A stretch of DNA of 13,298 nt. It comes from CANJQH01 sp031368515 (GTDB taxonomy: Bacteria; Chloroflexota; Anaerolineae; J036; Brachytrichaceae). The stretch lies in contig JANMNW010000118.1 in NCBI GenBank assembly GCA_031368515.1, positions 1-13,298 on the forward strand. The letters run 5' to 3'. The translations under genes and the position numbers were made by a program. Below, in pieces: positions 7,937-13,298 of the stretch (the stretch's first letter is position 1; each line of letters begins with the position of its first letter). The notes below the pieces were generated by a model. It had not been told where the DNA came from and did not search any database. It saw nothing but the letters and a program-made list of their open reading frames with translations.

Positions 7937-8419
7937 TTATGCGGTGTTGGGCAGCTTTTCAAAGCTGCGCACCACGTCGTAGCCGGTGTAGCCGACCAGC
8001 CCGCCGCAAAAGCGCGGCAGACCCGGAACCGACACAAAGCGATACTTTGCCATCACATCGCGCAGGGCGTCCAGCAGATCGCCGGAGCGCGGCGCATCGC
8101 CCGGTTCCAGGCGCGGCTGCGGAATATCGATGCGCGTGATCTGAACGCCATCCGATGTGGTGACGTGCCTGTACAGCACGCTGCCTTCCAGCACAAACGC
8201 CTCTTTCAAGCGCACGCCCATGAACGAATAGCGCGCCACGCGCTCGCCGCCGTCCACACTTTCCAGCAAAAACGACGGCTCGTCGCCGCACAGCTTCAGG
8301 AACAGCGAGACGGGTGTCTCCAGATCGGTGGCCAGTTCGGCATACACCGGGATGAGGTTGCCTTGCGCGCTGAGCGCGCGCACCTCTTCGAGGCTGGGTT
8401 TGATCGTTAATCTCGCCAT
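7937..8419 (-). CDS. trpE: Anthranilate synthase component I, N-terminal part of an interrupted trpE
   Basis: The first 160 residues of TrpE, from ATG 8419-8417, end at an in-frame TAA (7939-7937). The regulatory part is present: LLESVDGG at 51-58 carries the conserved LLES tryptophan-feedback site, followed by RYSFMGVR and the GGLVGYTGYDVVRSFEKLPN segment at 139-158. In family members this segment runs straight into the region that starts the downstream fragment (GAPEAVYMLADTLAVFDH), so no residues are missing apart from the one replaced by the stop. The start was chosen at MARLTIKPSLEEV, where family similarity begins; a longer frame would run into the T-box terminator. Only a weak AAGG lies close before the ATG. 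Expression is under the upstream tRNA-Trp T-box. Confidence 0.88.
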   Translation of the reverse strand: MARLTIKPSLEEVRALSAQGNLIPVYAELATDLETPVSLFLKLCGDEPSFLLESVDGGERVARYSFMGVRLKEAFVLEGSVLYRHVTTSDGVQITRIDIPQPRLEPGDAPRSGDLLDALRDVMAKYRFVSVPGLPRFCGGLVGYTGYDVVRSFEKLPNTA

Positions 8420-8462
8420 AGACCTTGTGTGCGTCCGGCGGAGGGCGTTGCGCACCCCGCCG

Positions 8463-8500
8463 AAACAAAAACGCCCTCGTCCGCCAGGGACGAGAGCGTT
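8463..8500 (-). terminator. T-box intrinsic terminator
   Basis: On the minus strand AACGCTCTCGTCC (8500-8488) pairs with GGACGAGGGCGTT (8482-8470): 13 base pairs including one G-U, with a five-base loop, followed by TTTTGTTT. Its 5' arm overlaps the antiterminator, as in standard T-box attenuators. Confidence 0.93.
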
Positions 8501-8722
8501 TGCTCGTGGTGCCACCCTAATTTGCGCCGGGGATGCCGGCGCCTCAATCGCGTACTATCATACGCTTCGCCCTGTAACGGTGGCGGTTCCGGCGCGCATA
8601 CTGTGAGTTCTGCTTGCGACTCCCGAGTCCATTCCGCATCGTTCCGCGCGCCCGGCTTGCACCGCTAAGGCCTGGCTCTCTGAGCGCTTCCGCAATGCGT
8701 ACTCGTCTCGATCACTGTCTTT
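8466..8722 (-). promoter_or_regulatory. T-box riboswitch sensing tRNA-Trp, leader of trpE
   Basis: The 340-bp gap between the GNAT gene and trpE holds a full T-box leader on the minus strand. Stem I features are visible in order: AGTA loop-E at 8703-8700, AGAGAG at 8681-8676 with GGTG at 8663-8660 for the distal loop pair, and the specifier loop GAATGGACTC with specifier codon TGG (Trp) at 8631-8629. The T-box sequence TTAGGGTGGCACCACG is at 8520-8505. Its bulge TGGC would pair with a GCCA 3' end, which fits the G73 discriminator of bacterial tRNA-Trp. Uncharged tRNA-Trp would stabilise the antiterminator (AGGG of the T-box with CCCT at about 8489-8486) and allow trpE-trpG transcription. Confidence 0.95.
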
Positions 8723-8728
8723 GCGCGC

Positions 8729-8734
8729 ATTCTA
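8729..8734 (-). promoter_or_regulatory. -10-like element for the trp T-box transcript
   Basis: TAGAAT on the minus strand ends a few bases before the start of stem I, so transcription would begin near 8722. No good -35 is present. It lies just past the stop of the upstream GNAT gene. Confidence 0.4.
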
Positions 8735-8762
8735 CAGTAGAGCACGCGCGGTGCGCGCCCGC

Positions 8763-9437
8763 TCAATTGCGAATCGTCACTGCGCGGCGAACCGGCACGC
8801 GCAGCTCGGCGTGATCGGGATTGCGCCATTCCAACAGCGTCGACCAGCCGTCGGTGGGCGGGTCGTTCAGATAATTCTTGAGCATGCCGCGCAGCACAAA
8901 GCCGTTGCGCAGTTGTGTGGTCAAGGTGCTGTCAAACAGCAAACCCGAGGCGACATAGCGCACATACTCTTCGGCAGTCAGCACATGTTTGTAGCTGGCA
9001 AAGCCGGGAATCATGCCGCCGATGATTTGCCCGGCCAAGTTGAGCGTGTGGCACAGCTTTTTGCGCGCATCATGCAGCAGGCGGGCGATGCCGCGGCCGC
9101 GATGATCGGGGTGGACGCACATGTCGATGCCGTAGAAATAATCTCCGTGCGGCATGTGATTGCTGAGCCAGCCACCGTCGGTGGCTTCGAGAAAGGTGTG
9201 ATGCTTGAAATGCTCGAAGTCGACCGAGGTCAAAAAACCGGAGGCCGATCCCACCACGTCCCCGGATCGGGAGTCAATGGCGACGAGCTGGCCTGCGGGG
9301 AACTTGCTAATGTGGCAGGCGAAATGATCTTCGGTCAACTGTTCGGCTGCCGCCAGCGTGGGGTAACAGATACGCTGCAGCGCGGCACACGTTCGGATAT
9401 GTTCGCTCTGGGTGGTCGTAATTACGATTGCACTCAA
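8763..9437 (-). CDS. GNAT-family N-acetyltransferase, copy 1
   Basis: This 224-residue acetyl-CoA-dependent acyltransferase of the GNAT fold shows the acetyl-CoA motif A, CVHPDHRGRGIARLLHDAR, near residue 115. After it come IIGGMIPGFASYKHVLTAEEYVRYV, TTQLRNGFVLRGMLKNYL and LEWRNPD. That C-terminal pattern is the one known in proteins where a GNAT domain is fused to a carbon-nitrogen hydrolase (Bacillus YhcX type), but here no hydrolase domain follows. I chose TTG 9437 because AAGGAG (9447-9442) lies four bases before it and because it aligns with the start of the neighbouring paralogue; a TTG at 9458 would add seven residues. The substrate is unknown. It is a tandem relative of the next gene, 208 bp away on the same strand, and lies just upstream of the trp T-box. 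Confidence 0.88.
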   Translation of the reverse strand: MSAIVITTTQSEHIRTCAALQRICYPTLAAAEQLTEDHFACHISKFPAGQLVAIDSRSGDVVGSASGFLTSVDFEHFKHHTFLEATDGGWLSNHMPHGDYFYGIDMCVHPDHRGRGIARLLHDARKKLCHTLNLAGQIIGGMIPGFASYKHVLTAEEYVRYVASGLLFDSTLTTQLRNGFVLRGMLKNYLNDPPTDGWSTLLEWRNPDHAELRVPVRRAVTIRN

Positions 9438-9574
9438 GATGCTCCTTGCTTTAAGCAAAAGCGTTGGTTTTGGCGCCGAATGACGGGCTTTGCGGCACGT
9501 CGCTCGGAAGCAATTCCGCGCTCTTACGATCAGCTTCGAAACTCAACCCACGTGCGGTAACTTGGTCAAAGTCG

Positions 9575-9616
9575 GGCCGGTTGGGTTGGAGGAGAAATGA
9601 CTATACACCACCGGCC
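9575..9616. repeat. Short inverted repeat between the two GNAT genes
   Basis: GGCCGGT (9575-9581) and ACCGGCC (9610-9616) are perfect arms around a 28-base loop, about 30 bases beyond the stop of GNAT copy 2. There is no U-run, so a terminator role is uncertain. The rest of the 9459-9645 spacer shows no clear gene. Confidence 0.3.
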
Positions 9617-9645
9617 TTATCGGGTCACTTGGCCATGATTAGATA

Positions 9646-10296
9646 TCAATAAGCAGGCGTGTAGTCTGGATTCATCCAGATCGCCACCACAGCCCAGCCG
9701 CGGCTTGGCGGGTCGTCAAAGTAGTCTTTCAGCAAGCCTTCTACTTTGAATCCATTGCGGATTTGCACAGTGAGCGTGGGGTCAAACAGAAATCCGGCTT
9801 CGACATAACGAATGTAATCGGAGGCGCTCATCGATTCGGCATACTTTGCATAACTTGGCAGCATTCCGCAGATAATTTGTCCGCGCAGGTTAAGCGCCCG
9901 GCACATCGCTTTGCGCGCTTCATAAAACAGCCGCGCGATGCCCCGGCCGCGATATCCGGGAAGCACGGTCATCGTTGCGCCATGATAGTACGGGGCGCCT
10001 GGATCGTGCCGGGTAAACCAGCCGTCGCTGGTCATCTCGTAAAAATTGTGCGTTTGGACGGCTTCCTTTGTGGTGCGAAAACCGCCGGTTGCGCCGACGA
10101 CGCGCCCGCTGGCCTCATCGATGGCCACCCACTGCGCCTCGGGAAACAGCGCAATGTGCTTTTCAAACTGCTCCGCGCGAAATTTCTCCTCTTCGGCCAG
10201 CGTTGGATAGCAGATGTGCTCCAGTTCGGCGCACGCAGCCGTGTGTTCCAGGCGGGTGTTGATGATGCGAATGGGCGTCGGCACGCCAAGCATCAT
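9646..10296 (-). CDS. GNAT-family N-acetyltransferase, copy 2
   Basis: This 216-residue protein is alignable from end to end with copy 1. Shared landmarks are ICYPTLA near the N-terminus, VVGATGGF, MTVLPGYRGRGIARLFYEAR as acetyl-CoA motif A, NLRGQIICGMLPSYAKY, SASDYIRYVEAGFLFDPTLT and IRNGFKVEGLLKDYFDDPP. It also resembles the GNAT half of nitrilase-fused YhcX-like proteins while standing alone. The ATG at 10296 gives the longest form, but an in-frame GTG at 10284 makes the N-terminus match copy 1 (about 13 residues before the shared EH) and lies seven bases after a TATGAT hexamer (10297-10292), so it may be the true leaderless start. There is no Shine-Dalgarno at either. It is divergent from the small membrane-protein gene, with a repeat-rich 90-bp spacer. 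The acceptor substrate is unknown. Confidence 0.88.
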   Translation of the reverse strand: MMLGVPTPIRIINTRLEHTAACAELEHICYPTLAEEEKFRAEQFEKHIALFPEAQWVAIDEASGRVVGATGGFRTTKEAVQTHNFYEMTSDGWFTRHDPGAPYYHGATMTVLPGYRGRGIARLFYEARKAMCRALNLRGQIICGMLPSYAKYAESMSASDYIRYVEAGFLFDPTLTVQIRNGFKVEGLLKDYFDDPPSRGWAVVAIWMNPDYTPAY

Positions 10297-10357
10297 ACGA
10301 GTACGAGTTTTTGTACGAGCGCCTGTCGCTTCTCCATTGCGCCATCTTGTCGTACAA
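10296..10357. promoter_or_regulatory. Hexamer direct repeats and 8-bp inverted repeat in a divergent promoter region
   Basis: TACGAG occurs at 10296-10301, 10302-10307 and 10314-10319, in register at six-base steps with TTTTTG filling the missing step. TTGTACGA (10311-10318) is mirrored exactly by TCGTACAA (10350-10357). The site lies between the start of GNAT copy 2 and the divergent membrane-protein gene. It could be an operator for both; no regulator gene is adjacent that would name one. Confidence 0.4.
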
Positions 10358-10386
10358 CCGATTCATTCGAATTTGGAGGCAATCGC

Positions 10387-10794
10387 ATGAACTTTGCAAA
10401 ATGGATCTTTCGCATCGCCGGGTTGTATGGGCTCGTCGTCATGATCCCGCTGTTATTCATGGAGGAGTCGCTGTCGCGGCAATTTCCGCCGGCCATTTCG
10501 CATCCTGAGTACTACTATGGGTTTGTTTTGGCGGTGATCGCGTGGCAAGTCGCATTCCTGATCATGTCGCGCGATCCGCTGCGGCATCGCCCGATGATGT
10601 TGGCAGCGGTGCTCGAAAAGCTGCCCTATGTCCTCTGCATGAGCATTCTGATGGCGCAAGGCCGCACGCCGGCGATGATGCTCGGCCTCGTCGTCATCGA
10701 TGGAATTCTCGGCGTATTGTTTGTCATCGCCTATCTCAAGACGCGCCCGGCCGAAACCGCGCAAACCGCGCGCGGCATGGCGGCGCAGCTATAG
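10387..10794 (+). CDS. Small four-helix membrane protein of unknown function
   Basis: This 135-residue integral membrane protein has predicted helices at about 6-24 (WIFRIAGLYGLVVMIPLLF), 43-61, 70-91 and 96-117. The PEYYYGF and RDPLRHRPMM stretches in the connecting regions look conserved in similar small proteins that I have seen described only as hypothetical. The C-terminal tail (TRPAETAQTARGMAAQL) is hydrophilic. The start ATG at 10387 has a good GGAGG eight bases upstream (10374-10378), unlike several genes in this window. It is divergent from GNAT copy 2 and convergent with the decayed regulator gene, so it is a single-gene unit. No catalytic or transport motif is visible, and I cannot assign a function. 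Confidence 0.75.
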   Translation: MNFAKWIFRIAGLYGLVVMIPLLFMEESLSRQFPPAISHPEYYYGFVLAVIAWQVAFLIMSRDPLRHRPMMLAAVLEKLPYVLCMSILMAQGRTPAMMLGLVVIDGILGVLFVIAYLKTRPAETAQTARGMAAQL

Positions 10795-10869
10795 CCGGCA
10801 GAGTTGACGCGCCGCGCATCCGCAGCCTGTGGATCCCGATTTGGCGGCCACCTGCATGTTCGTGCGAGA

Positions 10870-11976
10870 TTAGGAATTGAAACGAAGCCGCGCCAGCAAT
10901 GCCAGCACTTCATTGGCCTGAGGCGCGGCGCGCACGCGTTGAAAAAGTTCGTGGCTGTGCTCAAAATGCTGGCGCGCTTGTTTGACATCGCCGCGCGCCA
11001 GCGCCAGCCGGCCCCGCGCCAGCTCGACGCCGCCCATGGCATAGGCGTTGTCCAGTCGAAAGGCGGTTTCGGCGCAATCGGCCAGAAGTGCGTCCGCATC
11101 ATCGAATCGATTTGCGGCCAGCGCGATGTGGCTGGCATTGAGCAGCACATCCATGGCGGCGAATACGTCATCTTCGCCGCGCAGCAGCGTCACCGCGCGC
11201 ATGATTTCGGCAAAGCTCCGCTCGGTCTCGCCGATGTCCAGAAACCGGCCATAGGCCAGGGCGTGCCGCGCAATGCCTTCAAACCAGCGGCTGCCCATTT
11301 TCAGCGCCAGGCTGAGCATGTGCGTCATTTCGCGCTCGGCATCGGCATAGCGGCTGGCCTTGTACAGCGCGAGCGCGCTAAACATACGCGGCTCGATCAC
11401 AACACCCGAATCGCGCGCGTGGCCCAGGCGCCGAAAGGCCTCATCCAGCGGCGCCATGCCGAGCGCATCCGCAAGCGCGCCAGGAATGTCGCGCGCGCTG
11501 CTGAGCGCGCTGAGCGGCACAAAACATGCGCCGTCGGGCATGGCCGGGAGGTGTCGTTCAGCCACATGCAAGGCGAGATGGGTTTTGCCCACGCCGCCCG
11601 GTCCGCTCAGCGTGATGAGCCGGCAACGGGGATCGTGGAGGCGATGCGACAGCAGCGCGATTTCGCGCTCGCGCCCGATCAGGAGCGTGGCGGCGGTGGG
11701 CAGCGCCAACGGCGCTTCGTGGGCTGTCTCAAATGCCGTGTCCAGACCGCGCGCGAAGCGAACAAAGGCGCCGTGGGCGCGGTCCGGCACATGCAGCGCC
11801 GAGGCCATGAGCGCAGCGATGTGTTGTGACGGCCGTCGCTGCCCCATTTCGATCTTGGAACTCGTGACGACTGAGCAATTCACCCGCTCGGCCAGATTTT
11901 CCGGGGTGAGGTCGAGCGCCGCCCGGCGCTATTTGAGCCATTGGGCAAATGGGGTGGGCGCCGCGTGCTTTGGCAT
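10870..11976 (-). pseudogene. Decayed XRE-HTH / P-loop NTPase / TPR regulator
   Basis: From ATG 11976 the frame reads MPKHAAPTPFAQWLK, then TAG (11931-11929), then continues in the same frame as a normal XRE-type helix-turn-helix (RRAALDLTPENLAERV, SKIEMGQRRPSQHIAALM). The linker and IGREREIALL lead to a P-loop, LSGPGGVGKTHLALHVAE. Only about 45-60 codons later, after LADALGM, the sequence is already in TPR-like helical repeats (ALYKASRYADAEREMTHML and on to the TAA at 10872). Regulators of this type normally have roughly 250 residues of NTPase and winged-helix domain between P-loop and TPRs, with a Walker B motif, and none is present. So the gene has a nonsense codon in the usual WL-x-QRR region plus a large in-frame internal deletion. 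A shortened product from GTG 11883 or ATG 11847 is possible, but it could not act as a normal ATPase. Confidence 0.8.
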
Positions 11977-12021
11977 GGTTTGCGGTGGCAGTGCGGGCTG
12001 CGCATGAGCCGTCCGTGGCGG

Positions 12022-12885
12022 CTATGCATTCGCGGTCAGCTTTCGGAACCAGGTGTCTTGCATGCGAATAAACCGGCGCGTCTCTCGCTTGATCGCCTCG
12101 ATCGCCGCGTCCAAGGTCATGCGGCCCAGCGAGACTTGCGCCAGCTCGCGGTATCCCAGCGCCGACAGGGCCGGCAGCCGCAGCGCATCGTCCGGCGCAT
12201 ATCCGCGCGCGCCGAGAGCGTTCAACAGCGCGCGGGTTTCCTCCAGCCAGCCTTGCTCCAGCATGCGCGTAATGCGCGCGTCGGCGACGGCGAAGAGCGC
12301 CTCGCGGGGCTGGTTGACATAAATCCATTCGACCGGCGTGTCCGGCGCGGCCTGTCGCTGCAGGTCGCTCCAACGCTTTCCGGTGGCTTCAATGACCTCC
12401 AGCGCGCGCACCACGCGCCGCACATTGCGTTTGTCGATGGTCGCACCGGCCGCCGGGTCGCGCCCGAGCAATTCGGCAAACAGCGCGTCTTGTCCTTGTG
12501 TCTGCGCAACGGCCAGCCAGCGCGCGCGGAAGGCCTCGTCGGGCGGCACTTCCGGCACCTGCCAACCTTCGACCAGCGCGCGCACATACTGGCCGGTGCC
12601 CCCCACCAGCAGCGGCGTGCGGCCGCGCGCTTCGATGTCGGCGATGGCCGCGCGTGCCAGCGCCACGTATTCCGCCAGCGAAAAGGGCTCATGGGGCTGG
12701 CGCACGTCCAGCAGGTGATGACGCACAGCGCGCTGCTCCTCTTGCTTAGGCTTGTTGGTGCCGATGTCCATGTTGGTGTAGACATGGCGCGAGTCGGCCG
12801 AGACGATCTCGCCGCCGATCTGGGACGCCAGCGCCATGGCCCGGGCGCTTTTGCCGGCGGCCGTTGGCCCAACGATTACAATCAT
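12022..12885 (-). CDS. miaA: tRNA dimethylallyltransferase
   Basis: This 287-residue enzyme transfers the dimethylallyl group to N6 of A37 in tRNAs that read UNN codons (EC 2.5.1.75). Motifs are clear: P-loop GPTAAGKS at 6-13, VSADSRHVYTNMDIGTNKP at 28-46 with D31, HHLLD at 56-60, LVGGTGQYVRAL at 93-104 and DKRNVRRVVRALEV at 151-164, with SALGYREL and the RRFIRMQDTWFRK terminal signature. The last few residues usually found after TWFR are short, so the C-terminus is slightly trimmed but not obviously broken. Starts at ATG 12885 or ATG 12894 are both possible; I prefer 12885 because TAGAAT (12898-12893) ends seven bases before it and would give a leaderless message. There is no Shine-Dalgarno. 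It is divergent from tRNA-Thr and 45 bp upstream of the decayed regulator. Confidence 0.94.
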   Translation of the reverse strand: MIVIVGPTAAGKSARAMALASQIGGEIVSADSRHVYTNMDIGTNKPKQEEQRAVRHHLLDVRQPHEPFSLAEYVALARAAIADIEARGRTPLLVGGTGQYVRALVEGWQVPEVPPDEAFRARWLAVAQTQGQDALFAELLGRDPAAGATIDKRNVRRVVRALEVIEATGKRWSDLQRQAAPDTPVEWIYVNQPREALFAVADARITRMLEQGWLEETRALLNALGARGYAPDDALRLPALSALGYRELAQVSLGRMTLDAAIEAIKRETRRFIRMQDTWFRKLTANA

Positions 12886-12892
12886 TATGGTC

Positions 12893-12898
12893 ATTCTA
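12893..12898 (-). promoter_or_regulatory. -10-like element directly upstream of miaA
   Basis: The minus strand reads TAGAAT-GACCATA-ATG. It has the same spacing logic as upstream of nurA and the M20 peptidase. It overlaps the alternative ATG at 12894, which argues against that start. Confidence 0.4.
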
Positions 12899-12941
12899 AG
12901 TCGCGGCTCGACCGCGCGCCCGTGACGCAACATCGCCGAAC

Positions 12942-12955
12942 CGGCTTGCAAGCCG
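12942..12955. repeat. Perfect 14-bp palindrome between miaA and tRNA-Thr
   Basis: CGGCTTGCAAGCCG is an uninterrupted dyad in the divergent spacer. It could be a regulator site; nothing else in the window repeats it. Confidence 0.25.
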
Positions 12956-12997
12956 CTATCAAGGGTGCATTCGCAACAAAGCGCCATGCCCAAATGC

Positions 12998-13027
12998 TTG
13001 ACGGGAATCCCAATTTGGCGTTAAAAT
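12998..13027 (+). promoter_or_regulatory. Promoter of tRNA-Thr
   Basis: A -35 TTGACG (12998-13003) and a -10 TAAAAT (13022-13027) are separated by 18 bases, the best sigma-70-type match in the window. Transcription would start about 14 bases before the tRNA. The outer boundary of the terminal inverted repeat (13023) falls inside this -10, so the mirrored tRNA copy lacks a visible promoter. Confidence 0.7.
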
Positions 13028-13047
13028 CACTCGCTTTTTAGAGTAGT

Positions 13048-13120
13048 GCCGACGTAGCTCAATTGGCGGAGCAACCGATTTGTAATCGGTAGGTTACGGG
13101 TTCAACTCCCGTCGTCGGCT
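13048..13120 (+). tRNA. tRNA-Thr (anticodon UGU)
   Basis: A 73-nt cloverleaf has acceptor GCCGACG/CGTCGGC, D-arm GCTC/GAGC, anticodon stem ACCGA/TCGGT with loop TTTGTAA (anticodon TGT), T-stem ACGGG/CCCGT with loop TTCAACT, and discriminator U. The 3' CCA is not encoded. All stems are fully paired. Confidence 0.96.
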
Positions 13121-13200
13121 TCTCGGTGTTCCGAGTGTGCAGTCCTGAGTCCCGAGAAATTGCTCTCGGGACTCTGGACTGCACACTCGGAACACCGAGA

Positions 13201-13273
13201 AGCCGACGACGGGAGTTGAACCCGTAACCTACCGATTACAAATCGGTTGCTCCGCCAATTGAGCTACGTCGGC
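13201..13273 (-). tRNA. Second, identical tRNA-Thr (UGU), inverted copy
   Basis: This is the exact reverse complement of 13048-13120, with all stems intact and anticodon TGT. It faces the first copy tail-to-tail across 80 bp. It may be a real duplicate or the product of a foldback artefact. Its promoter, if any, lies mostly beyond the window edge. Confidence 0.7.
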
Positions 13274-13298
13274 ACTACTCTAAAAAGCGAGTGATTTT

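Larger units (their letters stand above)
13023..13298. repeat. Terminal inverted repeat, 138-bp arms, containing tRNA-Thr in both orientations
   Basis: The right arm (13161-13298) is the reverse complement of the left arm (13023-13160). The only mismatch is 13146/13175, besides a six-base loop at 13158-13163. Both arms contain the complete tRNA-Thr gene. The centre (13147-13157 GAGTCCCGAGA with 13164-13174 TCTCGGGACTC) is a GC-rich hairpin that could be the natural tRNA terminator, without a U-run. The arm ends exactly at the window edge, so its true length is unknown. A foldback or contig-end artefact is plausible. Confidence 0.9.

Noticed and set aside
7211..8410. A 399-codon plus-strand open frame opposite trpE
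   Set aside because: The opposite strand has unmistakable TrpE motifs. This frame has shadow-type composition and no recognisable domain.
7937..11931. Reassigned stop codons as the explanation for the in-frame TAA in trpE and TAG in the HTH gene
   Set aside because: TAG ends at least six genes here at sensible places. TAA ends the decayed regulator, and each interruption is a single event, so mutation or read error is simpler.
11941..13041. A 366-codon plus-strand open frame opposite miaA
   Set aside because: miaA motifs on the minus strand explain the open frame. The plus-strand translation is Arg/Gln/His-rich shadow.
13121..13200. A CRISPR-like or tandem repeat at the window end
   Set aside because: The repeats are inverted about one axis, not direct and regularly spaced. 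It is one palindrome.

Overview
The window looks like chromosomal DNA from a GC-rich bacterium, most probably a member of the Chloroflexota. The evidence for that is indirect: a tryptophan T-box in front of trpE-trpG, a NurA-type nuclease gene, a TPP riboswitch ahead of a thiN-type thiamine pyrophosphokinase, and an XRE/P-loop/TPR regulator of a kind common in that phylum. No rRNA or single-copy phylogenetic marker is present, so this is inference. Most genes are housekeeping or salvage functions. I found no CRISPR array, phage module, transposase or toxin-antitoxin pair.

Layout, left to right. The left edge holds the start of an unrecognised minus-strand gene (1-179) and a two-helix membrane protein (263-937). 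Divergent from it is a tight pair: an M20 zinc dipeptidase (992-2374) and a KynB-like cyclase/formamidase (2375-2995). Next comes a thiamine unit: promoter, TPP riboswitch, intrinsic terminator, thiN (3170-3832) and the overlapping thiamine-binding lipoprotein thiB (3829-4905). No permease or ATPase gene follows. thiB ends inside a symmetric 93-bp inverted repeat (4902-4994).

The minus-strand block 5056-8734 is a tryptophan unit. It has a promoter, a tRNA-Trp-sensing T-box with terminator, trpE (8419 to 6857), trpG overlapping it by ATGA, and then nurA, which seems to have its own promoter. trpE carries one in-frame TAA that splits it into two ORFs. Upstream are two related GNAT acetyltransferases in tandem (8763-9437 and 9646-10296), similar to the GNAT half of nitrilase-fused proteins. 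Divergent from them is a four-helix membrane protein (10387-10794). The divergent spacer holds hexamer repeats and an inverted repeat.

The right part holds a decayed XRE/P-loop/TPR regulator (10870-11976) with an early nonsense codon and most of its NTPase domain missing. It is followed by miaA (12022-12885, minus) and tRNA-Thr(UGU) with a good promoter. The last 276 bases are an almost perfect inverted repeat that contains the tRNA-Thr gene twice, head-outward and tail-to-tail. The window ends exactly where the right arm mirrors the start of the left arm, so an assembly or amplification artefact is a serious alternative to a real duplication.

The most notable general signal is a set of genes with a TANNAT -10-like hexamer 6-7 nt before the start codon and no Shine-Dalgarno sequence. 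This suggests leaderless mRNAs. I did not find a convincing new multi-gene system. The points worth a second look are the terminal tRNA palindrome, the split trpE under an intact T-box, the small palindromic element at thiB and the leaderless-promoter pattern.
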